DNA from: Strigops habroptila | Taxonomy: Eukaryota > Chordata > Aves > Psittaciformes > Psittacidae | Assembly (NCBI RefSeq): GCF_004027225.2 | Contig: NC_044298.2 | Coordinates: 310,001 to 374,000, forward strand | Direction of reading: 5' to 3' | Length of the DNA stretch: 64,000 nt | In this document: positions 22,421-33,180 of the stretch, one piece after another | Position numbering within the stretch: position 1 is the stretch's first letter | How the letters are laid out: each line of letters begins with the position of its first letter | Notes under the pieces: generated by a model | Seen by the model: only the letters and a program-made list of their open reading frames with translations | What the model was told of the DNA's origin: nothing | Databases searched by the model: none | Position numbers and translations under genes: made by a program

Positions 22421-23039
22421 CTACAAGTGCATGAGCAAGCAGCTCCTCCCTGGCCGTGTCCATGGGGTTGGTGGCACCATGCTGGTCATGCACGAAATGT
22501 GGTCTGGTGTCCGTGCTGGTTCCAGGCACGGATGGAACCTACCCTGTGATACCCTCACCTCCAAAAGAGCTCAGATCTTGAATTATCCCAAGAAACAGCC
22601 CCTGGGATGGACTTCTGCTGGCATGCAAAGTTCTCCTGGGACCACAGAGGAGGGGAAAACAGAGGGAAATGTGAGACCGTTGTTTTCCATCCAGCTTTTG
22701 GTCCTGTTGGAAATGTAGCATGGGCAAGAATGATGCCCGCGGCACTGCATCTCAACTGCACCCCTCTGGATGGAACCATCAGAGGATGATGGCTCTGCAG
22801 AGGGTCGTTTTGGTAGCAGGGACCAACATCCCAACCACAACCCCTGTCTCCTGGGGCTGGCATCGCTCTCGGTGCGTGTCCTCACACACAGACTGTGTGG
22901 GGAGGGCAAGCACGGGGCTGGCCCCACCGTGGTTTGGGGGTCACAAGGCTGCAGGGAGGAGCTGTGGGAAGGGGATCCCACCCCAGAGCCAGGGCCAGGC
23001 CTGGGGTGATCACAGAGCACTGGTTTATTATGCCCCTCA

Positions 23040-23180
23040 CAAACCTCCCTCGTTGGAGCGGTGTCGAACACAGATCATATCATTAGGGACCCGGTGAATA
23101 CCTAACTGTACAATTATGCAAATAGTGATCAAAATCAGTGTTTTCAGCAGAAATGCCTGAAGATCAAGACAGAAGCTTCC
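23040..23180. promoter_or_regulatory. Candidate element with POU octamer
   Basis: A perfect octamer ATGCAAAT (23116-23123) sits in single-copy AT-rich DNA with ctgtacaattatg, agtgatcaaaatcag and cttaatttaatctgg. Confidence 0.35.
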
Positions 23181-23534
23181 TGCAGCCTTAATTTAATCTG
23201 GTCCTGCAGGAGTGGGGAGGTCTGATGGATGACCCAACCTCAGGCCTGCCCATGCTTAGCAAGGCTGGAGTGGGAGGCAGGGGAGGGAAGCAGGCGAAGA
23301 GAAGGAAAACCAGCCCCGGGATCATGCTGGGATGTTGGCAAAGCAGGAAGAAACCAGCTCAAATGGAAGTGACAGTGATTCTCTTTTTCTTTTGCTTGCA
23401 GGTGAAGAACACGAGGCTGGGAGGGGAAAAGGCTCAAAGCAAGGAAAGGCAGTCTAGGAGCACAGGAAATGTGTGTTAATGGCTTGTGGATGTCTCTGTC
23501 TCCCAAATGATGGAATTGCTGGTGCCGGGCTGTT

Positions 23535-23640
23535 TTTGACAGCCTGTCTCTTCCATGTTTTTAAAATATTCATGCCCCAAAATCTAATTACCAGCAAATT
23601 TCATGCTAATGGAGTGAAGTGACGGCGCTCCAGCAGCAGC
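23535..23640. promoter_or_regulatory. Candidate homeodomain-rich element
   Basis: Clustered TAAT/ATTA words (atctaattaccagc, catgctaatggag) and ttttaaaatattcatg in unique sequence suggest a developmental enhancer. Composition-based only. Confidence 0.33.
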
Positions 23641-24035
23641 GCGGGGCCGGCTTCGGCTTTCCTCTGCCTCCCTCCTGTTCACATTGCTATAAGAGAGCTG
23701 TTTCTTTCTTTCCAACTGCCTTTCTTGCATAGAAAGCCCAACCCCAAAAGGAGGATTGCTGACAATAAAGCTTGGCTTGCTCAAGGTGTTTGTTCACTGG
23801 TGGCTCTGTTCCTATGGCGGGGAATGGTGATTAAAGGTGTTTGGCACAGACCGAATGAGCCTGAGCTCATCAGATAAAGCAGAGGAGTTATTAGCAGAGA
23901 GAGGTAACATTCCAAGTGTGCCCCGAGGCTGGAACAAAGACAAAACAGAGGGAACGCCACCCTTGGCATCCTCTGGAAGTCTCCAGCCCCTTTCCACGGT
24001 GTTGGTCTGGTCTGTGTCCTCCCAAAGGCAGGCCT

Positions 24036-24210
24036 GGAGCATGCACGTGATGGCTGGAGCGTGGTTGTGATCCATGGAGCACGCATGTGGTGCATAGAGC
24101 ACGTATGTGATGGACAGAGCATGCATGTGATGGTTGGAGCACATGCGTGAAGAAGGAGCACGTATGTGGTGGATAGAGCATGTATGTGGTGGATGGAGCA
24201 TGTCTGATGA
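24036..24210. repeat. ~21-bp minisatellite
   Basis: About eight imperfect units of the form ggagcacgtatgtgatggat. Copies differ at several positions, so the array is old. Confidence 0.8.
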
Positions 24211-25785
24211 AGGAGGATGTAAGTTTCTGTGGTCCTCGTTTCTGTGTGGGACTTCTGTGGGAATTTGGGAATGTGGGTAGGCAAAAGTGGCTTTTCCTCC
24301 CCAGAAATGCTGCTCTTTGCATCCTGGGAGGGCACTGATGGGTTTGCATAGCTGGGGCAGGCCCTGAGGAAGGACCATCAAAGACCAGGACATGTTCTGG
24401 ACCTCTTTTGACTTGCCAACTCCCTAGGTGAAGGCAAGGGCCCCTGCTTGCCTCTCCTCGCCCTGCACTTGACTGTGGCAAACCTCTTGGAAGTAGCTCC
24501 TGGACCATGTTAATCCCCTTAATCCTTCCTGCAGCCATTCCCTGCTGGAGATCAGCTGCTGAAAGGCTTCCTGCCACCATCCCTGAACTGGTGGAGGGAT
24601 CAATCTTCCCCAGAGGTTAAGGGAAGACCCTTCACGCCTCCAGTTTCCACCCTTCTTTCAGCAAAGGCTTGCACACTTGTAGGGCTGAAAGGAGGATGGG
24701 GAGAGCTCCTGCCTGCTCCTATTTTCGATGGATTTGGGATGTGGCTTTCCAGGCTTGCAGTGAGATGTGTCCCCTCTGCACTCAGGGGCTTTGCAAAGGA
24801 CCCCATCCCCATCATCAAAGCGTGCTTCTACCCCTGCCCTGAGGAGTTGCTGTGGCAGGAGGGGTTCAGTGCAATGGGAAGGGCTTGGGGACTATGGGGG
24901 GGGGGGGGTCTCCAGCTCCAGGACCCCACAAACGCATTTAGTAAAGGCTTTTGCATCCCTTTTCTGTGCTTCTCCACCTGTGTCCATTACTCCTAAAGCA
25001 CTTCGTGTGGTCCTTCCCTGCCCTTCAGCTCATGTCTCAGGGTTCTCATGAGGGGGGCAGAGCAGTTTGGGGATTCTCAACATGCAGAGAGCATTTGATG
25101 CTCAGCCTTGGGCTGCAAAAGCCTCTTTTCCATGTGGCCTCGGGGGCATTCAGAACCTGCCCATTGACACACATCTCTGTTTGTTTCCCAGGGCTGCATT
25201 TATACTGCCAAAATGACAGTTTTCTATTTGAGAGCTGCAGCCTGGCACCATGATTATAATTGTCACTAATTTCTTTCTTTTGCAATCAGGTTTGTACCTT
25301 GACACACACACGAGCAGAAAATGAGGCAGATTCCCCCCCTTGGGGGCAAGGCTGCCTCTGGAAATGGTTGTAGAGCCCTGATTTCTATAGGAGAAGCTGG
25401 TGTTGCTCTATGGTGCTTTCAGAGAGGTGCCAGATTTCAGCTTATGGTGAGGAAGGGGCAGTATTAGCCCTTATTAGCCCCTTCCCCACCTCAACATGCA
25501 GGCGACAAGCTGGGCACTAGGAATGGTTCATGCAAACACCTTTGGAAGGAGCAGGCACCCCTCAGGGCAGAGGAATCCCAAACCCACCCTAGAGAAGGCT
25601 GGATGGGGGATGAAGGCTCTGCCCTACCTTTGCTTTGGGCTGGTGAGTCCCAGGGCAGAGCAGGACTCAGTACCAAGGTCCCAGCACCAATGCAGCCGGG
25701 GCAGAGCTTCATGCTGGTGTCCTCAGCGAGGGTAAGCACCACTTTGCTGATTGGGTTTTTTCCACTTAACCCTCTTTTATCAGCG

Positions 25786-25997
25786 TACGTAGAACCATGG
25801 AATGGTTTGGGTTGAAGGGACCTTAAAGCTCCTCCAGCTCCAACCCTTGTGTCCAACCTGGCCTTGAACAGTGGCAGAGATGGGGCAGCCACAGCTTCTC
25901 TGGGCACCCTGTGCCAGCACCTCAGCACCCTCACAGGGAAGAGCTTCTGCCTGAAATCTAGCCTAAATCTCCCTTGTTTAAGTTGTAGGCCCCTTCA
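25786..25997 (-). mobile_element. CR1 LINE 3' fragment with fold-back end
   Basis: gaaccatggaatggtttggg, then gggcaccctgtgccagcacc and tcagcaccctcacagggaag: an antisense CR1 with an internal gap after the tail. Its 5' end runs into the perfect hairpin at 25998-26047. Confidence 0.9.
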
Positions 25998-26047
25998 GAT
26001 ACTGGAATATCTTTGCATCTTCCACTGTCTGAAGATATTCCAGTATC
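25998..26047. repeat. Perfect 16-bp hairpin at CR1 5' end
   Basis: gatactggaatatctt (25998-26013) and its exact reverse complement (26032-26047) flank an 18-nt loop. A ccccttcagatac word is directly repeated on the two outer sides. The left arm continues the CR1 sequence, so this looks like a snap-back event at the element's 5' end. Confidence 0.85.
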
Positions 26048-26329
26048 CCCCTTCAGATACATGACATGTAGCAGGCAGGAAGGTATCAGTGGGATGAATG
26101 AAGAGGCTGTGGAGGTTCAGAGGGGGGTTGAGAAGTGCTTCTGAGCTGCTCCTGCACCTCCACTGGGGTCATGAGAGGAGAATTTGGCCGCCTTAGTTAT
26201 TTATTTAGCTGCAGCCTCTGAAGAGTGAGCTGCAGAGATTCCCAGGGGGTATCATTGGCAGAAATCCCATGATACCCTCAAAAATAGCCCCTTTTACCCC
26301 AACCCAGAAATAACTCCCTAAAACAAAGC

Positions 26330-26490
26330 ACTGGATTGTTCAGCCAACTAAAATTACCAGCATGTCAACGAAAATATGTACAGCATTACAGTCAAATTTG
26401 CATTGCAATAATGCTTTATTAAGCACATTAGGAGATTAAAAGAATCAACCCATTTGTTCCCATTCATGGTGCATTGAGGATTTGCATTTC
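26330..26490. promoter_or_regulatory. Candidate element with two octamers
   Basis: Perfect ATTTGCAT octamers at 26396-26403 and 26480-26487 flank caataatgctttattaagc and taaaagaatcaacc. Single-copy, AT-rich, no repeat signature. Confidence 0.4.
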
Positions 26491-26586
26491 TTTTTCCCCC
26501 CTTCTTCCACTTCCAACTACCCCCTCGCTTGGTTGGCGAGTGATTTTCTCAACCAACCTTGCAAAGAGCTCCCCCAAAAGAAGGTG

Positions 26587-26610
26587 TCTCTGTGTGTGTG
26601 TGTGTGTCTG
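26587..26610 (+). repeat. (TG)n microsatellite
   Basis: About nine TG dinucleotides in tctgtgtgtgtgtgtgtgtc. Confidence 0.85.
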
Positions 26611-26719
26611 TGCCGAGGGGGGTTTAAATCACAGCACTTGACTCGGTGCTGTTTGTCTGCATGAGTGTGCGGCAGAGGAGGGGTGGGCCGGAGAAGAAAA
26701 GGTTTGTCTGCTTCCATTG

Positions 26720-26865
26720 CAGCTCAAATGGTTAATTAAGACAATAGAGGCTCTCTAACAATCGGGGCCAGGGCTCTGAATACTTGTCTAGACTCTATAG
26801 TTCAGCTCCAAGTTCTCCGTCGGAATTTTAACGTGGCCGGGCTGTTCCCTCCCTCTGTCCCCGCC
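26720..26865. promoter_or_regulatory. Candidate conserved non-coding element
   Basis: Contains atggttaattaagacaatag, ctctctaacaatcgg and aattttaacgtggccgggc. Unique, balanced composition with homeodomain- and SOX-like words makes it one of the stronger enhancer candidates here. Confidence 0.4.
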
Positions 26866-28050
26866 TCCCAGCTCATGGCCAGAAATTCCCTTTTCCCTTT
26901 TGTTTGTTTTTTTTTTTTTTCCTTCTTTCCCCCCCTCCTGCTTTTTTTTGGGGGTCCTTAATCAATCTTTTGAGTGCTGGGGGCTGGATTGACAGCTCTG
27001 CCTTGTCTGAGGGCTTGGGTTTGCCACGCTGCTGCCTTCCCAGCACCACAACCGGAGGAGTTATTGTTAACGGAGCTGCTCTGCTCCCAGATGGACCTGA
27101 TCCTGGTGCAGGGAAAAGGGGCTGAGACCAGGTCTTGAGGCTCAGTGGAGGGAGGATGGCAGCAGAAAAAGAGAGAGCATCAGTTCCAACATCATTTTAA
27201 TGCTGGAAGAGAGAAGGATTTTCATGCTGAAAGCCTTGGAAAGTGCTGAAGAGGAAGATGGGGGAGGCTGATGCTCCATGGTTTGGGGTCCTGGGCTACC
27301 TGAGCTGCATTGCTCTGGCTCTTGTAACCCAGTTTACTCAGAGCCAGGGCTAATCCTGCTCTTGGGATCCCTGTGGAGGCTGGGCAGTGTGAAGCCAAGT
27401 GCTACCCCAGCTAACGTGGTCCCTGCCTGCACTGCTGCGCACCTTGAGCAGGAGCTGGGTTTGTGGGTGTTACGAAGAGCTGGTCTGGTCCCAGTAACAA
27501 CAACAGCCCAAAGCTCCTCCTTGAGCTGTTAAACCAGCTCTGAGATACCTCCAGGCTAGGAGGAAAAGCAACGTGAGCAGGGAGAGGTGTGGAGAGACGT
27601 CAAGTGGCACCCAGTTTTTCCACTTCCAACATTTTTAACCTGCCCTTTGGGAACTGCTTCATAAAGATCCTCAAAGCACCTAAGAAATGACATCGCAGGG
27701 CTCCGGCTTGAAGCACAGGGATGTGACAAAACACTTGGGCTCCATAAATCTGAGATCAACCTAAAAGCTTGGTCCCTGGAGGAAGATGGGTGCTGTTACT
27801 GGAGCAGCTCCCCATAGGGATGCTCCCCATAGCTGGGGCATGGGCACTGTTGTTGGGGTACCCCTTAGCCGTGTTACATCAGGACTTGGCAGTTTGGCCA
27901 CATCTGGGGCCTCAGACCTCTCTTTCTCGTTCCATGGGGAGAGCCTGGCTGGTGTCTAGGTGGCTTTAGAGGCAGTCTGAAGTGGCTGCAGCGTTATAAT
28001 GGCACGCACAGCAGGAGGGAACCTCTCTGGAGGAGGACGCGGGGATGCAG
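26866..28050. other. Non-coding single-copy DNA
   Basis: No exon or repeat recognised, apart from T- and C-runs at 26890-26950. Confidence 0.4.
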
Positions 28051-28225
28051 CCACACGCTTGAAATATGGGCGAGATTATTCCAACTGCATACATGCAAAT
28101 GAGGCCCGTCTGTAGACAGGAGAGACAAAAGGTCATTAGCTTCCCATGTAGAGCCCTTGTGCAGGGCCTAATTTACTGTCTTCCGAAGCCTTTTCTACAG
28201 ATCTTGCGTTTTTAGGCTTAAACTG
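28050..28225. promoter_or_regulatory. Candidate conserved element with octamer
   Basis: A perfect ATGCAAAT octamer (28093-28100) lies inside gggcgagattattcc, acatgcaaatgaggcccg, aaaggtcattagcttccc and gggcctaatttactgtc. The block has the even texture of strongly constrained non-coding DNA. Confidence 0.42.
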
Positions 28226-31200
28226 GTGATATTTTGGCAGGTTCCGATAGGTGTTGAGCAACTCGGGGGTTATTGGATCGTGTGGGATGTGCAGCGAGCG
28301 GGAGGGAAGTGCAAGAGTTCAGTTTCTCCTCAAAAGCCGATGTTGGAGACTCTTTGCATCCTGCAGGTTGGCTTGTAAATGGAATTGTACTTCAGGGCCT
28401 CCAGAAATACAAGATCCCCCAGGCTTTCCCCTCAAAACATGACTTTCTGCCTGCCCAAAAGCTTGCAAACTCTTTGGATCCTCTCAATGATGCTGGATTT
28501 GTGGCCGCTGGGACCTGAGTGAGCTTGGAGCATCCTTGGAGCAAGGACCAGCCTGGTTGCCCCTGTAGAACCCATCATCCCTCCTTTGGGTGAGTGGCAC
28601 TGGCTGCCTGTTGTCACAGAACCTCCTGGCTGGGTCCTTCAGGAAGACTCAGATGTTTTGGAGGCTCCTGCAGCTCTTTGTGAACCATTCCAGGAGCTGA
28701 ATGGACCTGGGCTGGATCCAGCTGCTGCTGCCTGAGCTTTGGGCGCTGAAGGAGCGAACGGTCCATAACCACTTCATTTTGGCTGCTCTGCTCACCCGTC
28801 CTGGGGAGGCAGCAGTGGTGGGAAGGGGTTGGGATCACCCCAAAGCATCCCCTAAGCACCGAGCTGGGGCTCGGCGCCGCTGGAGGCGGGTTCCACGCTC
28901 CGTGGTGCGGGTGCTGTGGGTGGGATGGGATACCCCTGGGTGCAGGGTGCTGTCGGCGGGGCTGGGAGGGAGCCAGCGCTGCTCCCGCCGGCTCTGCCTC
29001 CCCCAGCCCGGGATTGAGAGTTTATTCACGCACTAATCAAAGTGACATGATGGTCGTGGCAGACTAAAGCCATTCACTCCCCGAGCTGCCGGGGTCGGGA
29101 GGTCGCCCAAGTTCGCAAGAATGGGCCTTTTGTGATGCAGATCGGCAGAGAGCGGCCAGACAAGCGGCAGGGTCCCCCCCCACCGCCGGGGAAGGGTCCC
29201 CAGCACCACCATCATGTTGAGAGGGACCAAAGCACCAGCATGGGGCTGGGGGCACAGCAGGGGATACCACTCTGTGCTGGTCCATGGGGTGGGTTTGGAG
29301 GGTCTGGGTGTTCCTGCAGCCCTTTGGGTCCTGTGGACCATGTGGGGTGGGTGCATCACTGCGGTAAGGGTGGAGGGAGGATGATGTGGGGCCATGGGAT
29401 GCTTGGTGCTGGTGTGGGGCCACCTCAGAGCAGACACCCAGCTCCTGCATGTGGGGCTTTTGGGTGGCTCTTCCCAGCATTTCTGCGCCCACATCAGCTT
29501 GGTCCTGGTGCTGCTGCTGGGATCTGGGGGGGTTATACGGGGCCATGTGGAACCCCCCAAGACCCCCAGGGTCTCCGTGAGGATCAGTTGAGCTGTTGGG
29601 GGCAAGCAAACCCCATGCTGTGCTCCTGAGGACCTAACCCAGGCTGTGGCAGGGAAAGGGAAACGGCTGCTGCTCAGCAGGGATAAGGAATGACGGGCTC
29701 ATTCCTGAGCTGAGAACAGCCTTGAAGCAACGATCCATCCCCTCTGTGCTCCCTCTGCTCAAGCCTAACCAGGACTGTAAAGCCATTTGGTGGCTTTACA
29801 GAAGGTGGTGACACTGTGGCGCCTCCAGAGCCAAGCAAAGCTCCAGCCCAAGCTTTAGAGCTGGCTCCTGACCAAAACAAGAGTTTCTTGGAGGGGGTTT
29901 TGAACAAAGCAGCTGATGGAAGGGGCACCCCCGGACACAACAGGGCCTGGCTTGGAGCCCTGCTGCTTCCCTGGTCAGTGGGGATAAAATAAACGGCTTG
30001 AGCATGAGATTGGGATGAGGCTTTGGGAAATCTCGGGAATACTTGCACGGCTGATGGGAGCCCTAAGGAGGAAGTTCAGGTTAGATTTGAGGGAACTGGC
30101 TAAAAGTGATGGCCAAGAAATTTGGACAAACCTGATTCTTTCTTGCTGAGATGGGAAATTTTGGGAGCAAAATGAAATCTGCACGAGAACTTGTCCCAAA
30201 TCGTGAGCAAACTCTGCAAGAAACAGGAGTTTCCCCTCTCTGGAAGTGAAAATGTAGGTTTCAACCCCAAGTGCTGGGGGGTTTCACTACACTCTTGGGC
30301 TTTGGAGTGTCCTGGGGCTGCTTTGGGTCTCCGCTGCTGTGGGACAAGGGCTGGAGGTGGATCCCAGGTGCTGCTCCGCCGGCCACCCTGATAGAGAGAT
30401 ATGGCCAGTGGCAAGGCATGAAATCTGCTTGAATGGGCAATTCCCAGTGCCTGGAATGACTAAATTACCTCTCCACTGCTGCCGAGGGCGGGCGAAGCTG
30501 CTCTGCTCAGCACAGGGAGGTTCCAGGGCCACGTCCTTACTTGTGTGGAGGGGATGAGCTTGCTCAGCAGCTGGGGAAAGATGTGTTTGTGCCTCTTCCA
30601 ATCACACCTTGCAGATGATTTTATCTGCAGTTCAGATGTATTCCATAGCCCTTTTCCTGCTGCTCAAGCTGGAAACTTCCTGTTCAACCTGGTTCTGTAA
30701 GGAAAGGGATTTGTGTGACCAAATACACCCCTGCCTGCTTCTCCCAACCTCCCCAAAACCCCTGTTGGGACCCATTGGCTATCAGCAGCGCTGGGGAGGG
30801 ATGGATGGAGAGGAGCAGGAAGGGATTTACCTGCTCATATGTGCTTTTTATTGATTATCCTTCTTCTACGGAGCCTTTTGGTGGTGTCTGGGTGAGATAG
30901 AGGGAGAGGAGGCCAGGAGCTGAGGGCTGGTGGGACGCGGCCCTGCTTGGAAAGGGGGGAGATGCGATTCCAAGTGCAGAATGAACCAGAGCCCGACCAT
31001 CTCCCTCAGACAGAGCACAAAGGGGTGGGCTTTCTCCTTTGATTTGGGGCTTCTTTTTGCTGGGGGAATACAATGTGATGAATTCAAGGCGAGGGCCAGC
31101 GCCACCCTTTAATATACTTTCAGCTAAAGAGGGGTTTCTATGGCAGCCGGGAGAACCAGGCGAGCCCTGAAAAGATGTTTGTGCAGCGCTTTGCCAATGG

Positions 31201-31699
31201 CATTTGTGGCGAGGGGGCACCGGTGCCAGACGGGTAACGCTGCAACAGCCACTCATCACATGGTGACAGGCACCCCCGGTCCCCCCGCCGCCACCACCCC
31301 AACACTCCTGGGCTTTTAATGGCCTCAGACAAAAGGGGCAGCAGCGTCTACCCGGGATGGGGCTGGCATCACCCTGGCACCGCTGCCTGGGCCATTGTGG
31401 GAGCTGAAATTCCACATGGGAAGCAGCCGTGTGCAGGGGGGAGCGGGAGGCAGCGGAACCCCCCGGCAGGTGCTAGGGAATGGGGTGGAGAAGGAGGAGC
31501 TGGGCATTGAGTGTGCCAGGACTTGGCCATCCCTCCAGCTCCATCCAATTGTATTTCCTATGGGTTGAACGTGTTTTCCCCCAAAATAGACAAGCTGAAA
31601 GGATTTTGGGTGGATTTGGGGCTCCTGTTGCACCGCTGCTTTGCTGGTACCACTTGCAGAGTGGTCGCTGTGGAGGGCTGAGAGCTTCCCTCTTGCCTT
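28226..31699. other. Non-coding single-copy DNA, CR1-free
   Basis: No coding exon recognised. 29015-29160 (cactaatcaaagtgacatga, then cactccccgagctgccgg) is a weaker conserved-element candidate. No CR1 copy was seen between 26 and 31.7 kb. Confidence 0.4.
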
Positions 31700-31945
31700 C
31701 TCCTGTTCAGGTTGGAGATAAGGCAGAAGCTCTTCCCTGTGAGGGTGCTGAGGCGCTGGCACAGGGTGCCCAGAGAAGCTGTGGCTGCCCCATCCCTGGC
31801 AGTGTTCAAGGCCAGGTTGGACACAGGGGCTTGGAGCAACCTGCTCTAGTGGAAGGTGTCCCTGCCCGTGGCAGGGGGTTGGAACTGGTTGAGCTTTAAG
31901 GTCCCTTCAATCCAAACCACTCTGGGATTCTCTGACTCTCTGGAC
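31700..31945 (+). mobile_element. CR1 LINE 3' fragment
   Basis: aggttggagataaggcagaa, ggtgctgaggcgctggcac, ggcaggttggacacagg-type text and a ttaaggtcccttcaatccaa tail: 245 bp of sense CR1. Confidence 0.93.
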
Positions 31946-33029
31946 TGGCACAGGGTGGAAGCAATCCCTCACCAGGAGGTGAGGAGCTCTTCTCGGCAGT
32001 TGTGCCCCAGCAGAAGCTGTTGGGTTTATCTCCAGCACGTGGATGGGCATTTTTCTGACGGCAAATGACAACTCCTCAAAAGTAGGATGTCCTGCAGAGC
32101 CCATTTCTCCAAAGAGGTTGTTTTGAAAGAGAAATTGAGAGGGGAGAAGCACTGAAACAAGATCAAAACTGGCTATAAGGAAATAATAATAAATCACTAA
32201 GTTAAGCATCCCAGAAGCTTAACAGTGGCACTGAGCAGCGATGCCTTGTTGGGAGAATCCCTGTGCCCGTAGCTGCAGTGCGTGATCAAATGAACCCCTT
32301 TGAAATCCACTATTGCGGTAAATGAGGAAAACCCCATTTATTAAGGCAAAAATTACCCATCTCCCCTAAATGATAACAAATCCCATTGCAACTGTGCTGG
32401 CGGTTTTAAAGAGGAAGATTTTTCAGAGTGGCTCAAGGCTGTGTTAAAAGGGGTGGGAGGGATGTGGCGGTTCAGCTGTGAAGAGATTGTTTCTTTTCCA
32501 TGTATTTTCTGGGTGTTAATAGCACTAAAACACAGGGCACAGCCACGGAGACAAAGGGCTGGTGGGTGGCAGCAGGTATGGCAGGTTGGGATGTGACACG
32601 GATCTGGGGCCGTGGAGCATCCCAGGCATCACCCTGCAACCGAGCTGGGGCTTTCTGCTTTTGGGTTTGCAGGGGTGTTTTCCAGCTCTTTCTGCATGTT
32701 GCAGCAAGCAGGAGCTGGAAACAGATCCCTGTGAAATCCCAAATTGGCTGGGAGGCGCCGTGTGGGGCTGGTGAAGCAGGTTGGGAAGGGGCTAAATGAC
32801 AGGAGTCACTGCTCCTGTTCAGTGCGGGGAGAGAAACCCAACGCACCCATAGCTAACCCCCTAACTGCCACCCCACAGCCTCCCCAACGGCCTCGCTCAG
32901 CTCAGACCAGAGACTTGCATGTAGAAATAGATTTGGATCCCTCTTTTCCTAGCCTTGGAGTGCATGTGGCTGTGGTGCATCCCGCGCCGGCGGCTTTCCT
33001 CTCGGAAACCTGGTCTGGGCGAGCGCTTT

Positions 33030-33180
33030 GTTCGTTGGAACAATCTTATTTAAAGGAAGATGAATTAAACCCCCCAAATAATGAAATAATCAGCAGCCAG
33101 CTGCCCCCATCGGTCCCCCCTCCTCAGTAAATGTCATTGCTTTGGCGCTGCCTGGCAGCTGCTGCCCTCTTTTCTCCATG
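33030..33180. promoter_or_regulatory. Candidate element with SOX and E-box motifs
   Basis: ggaacaatcttatttaaagg, gatgaattaaacc and two proneural-type CAGCTG E-boxes (in cagccagctgcccc and tggcagctgctgcc) lie in unique sequence. Confidence 0.32.

Larger units (their letters stand above)
22421..25785. other. Non-coding interval
   Basis: No coding exon was recognised. It contains the candidate elements at 23040-23180 and 23535-23640 and the minisatellite at 24036-24210; the rest is unremarkable single-copy DNA. Confidence 0.4.

Noticed and set aside
24036-24210. Tandem array considered as CRISPR-like
   Set aside because: Units of about 21 bp are contiguous and degenerate, without spacers; it is an ordinary minisatellite.
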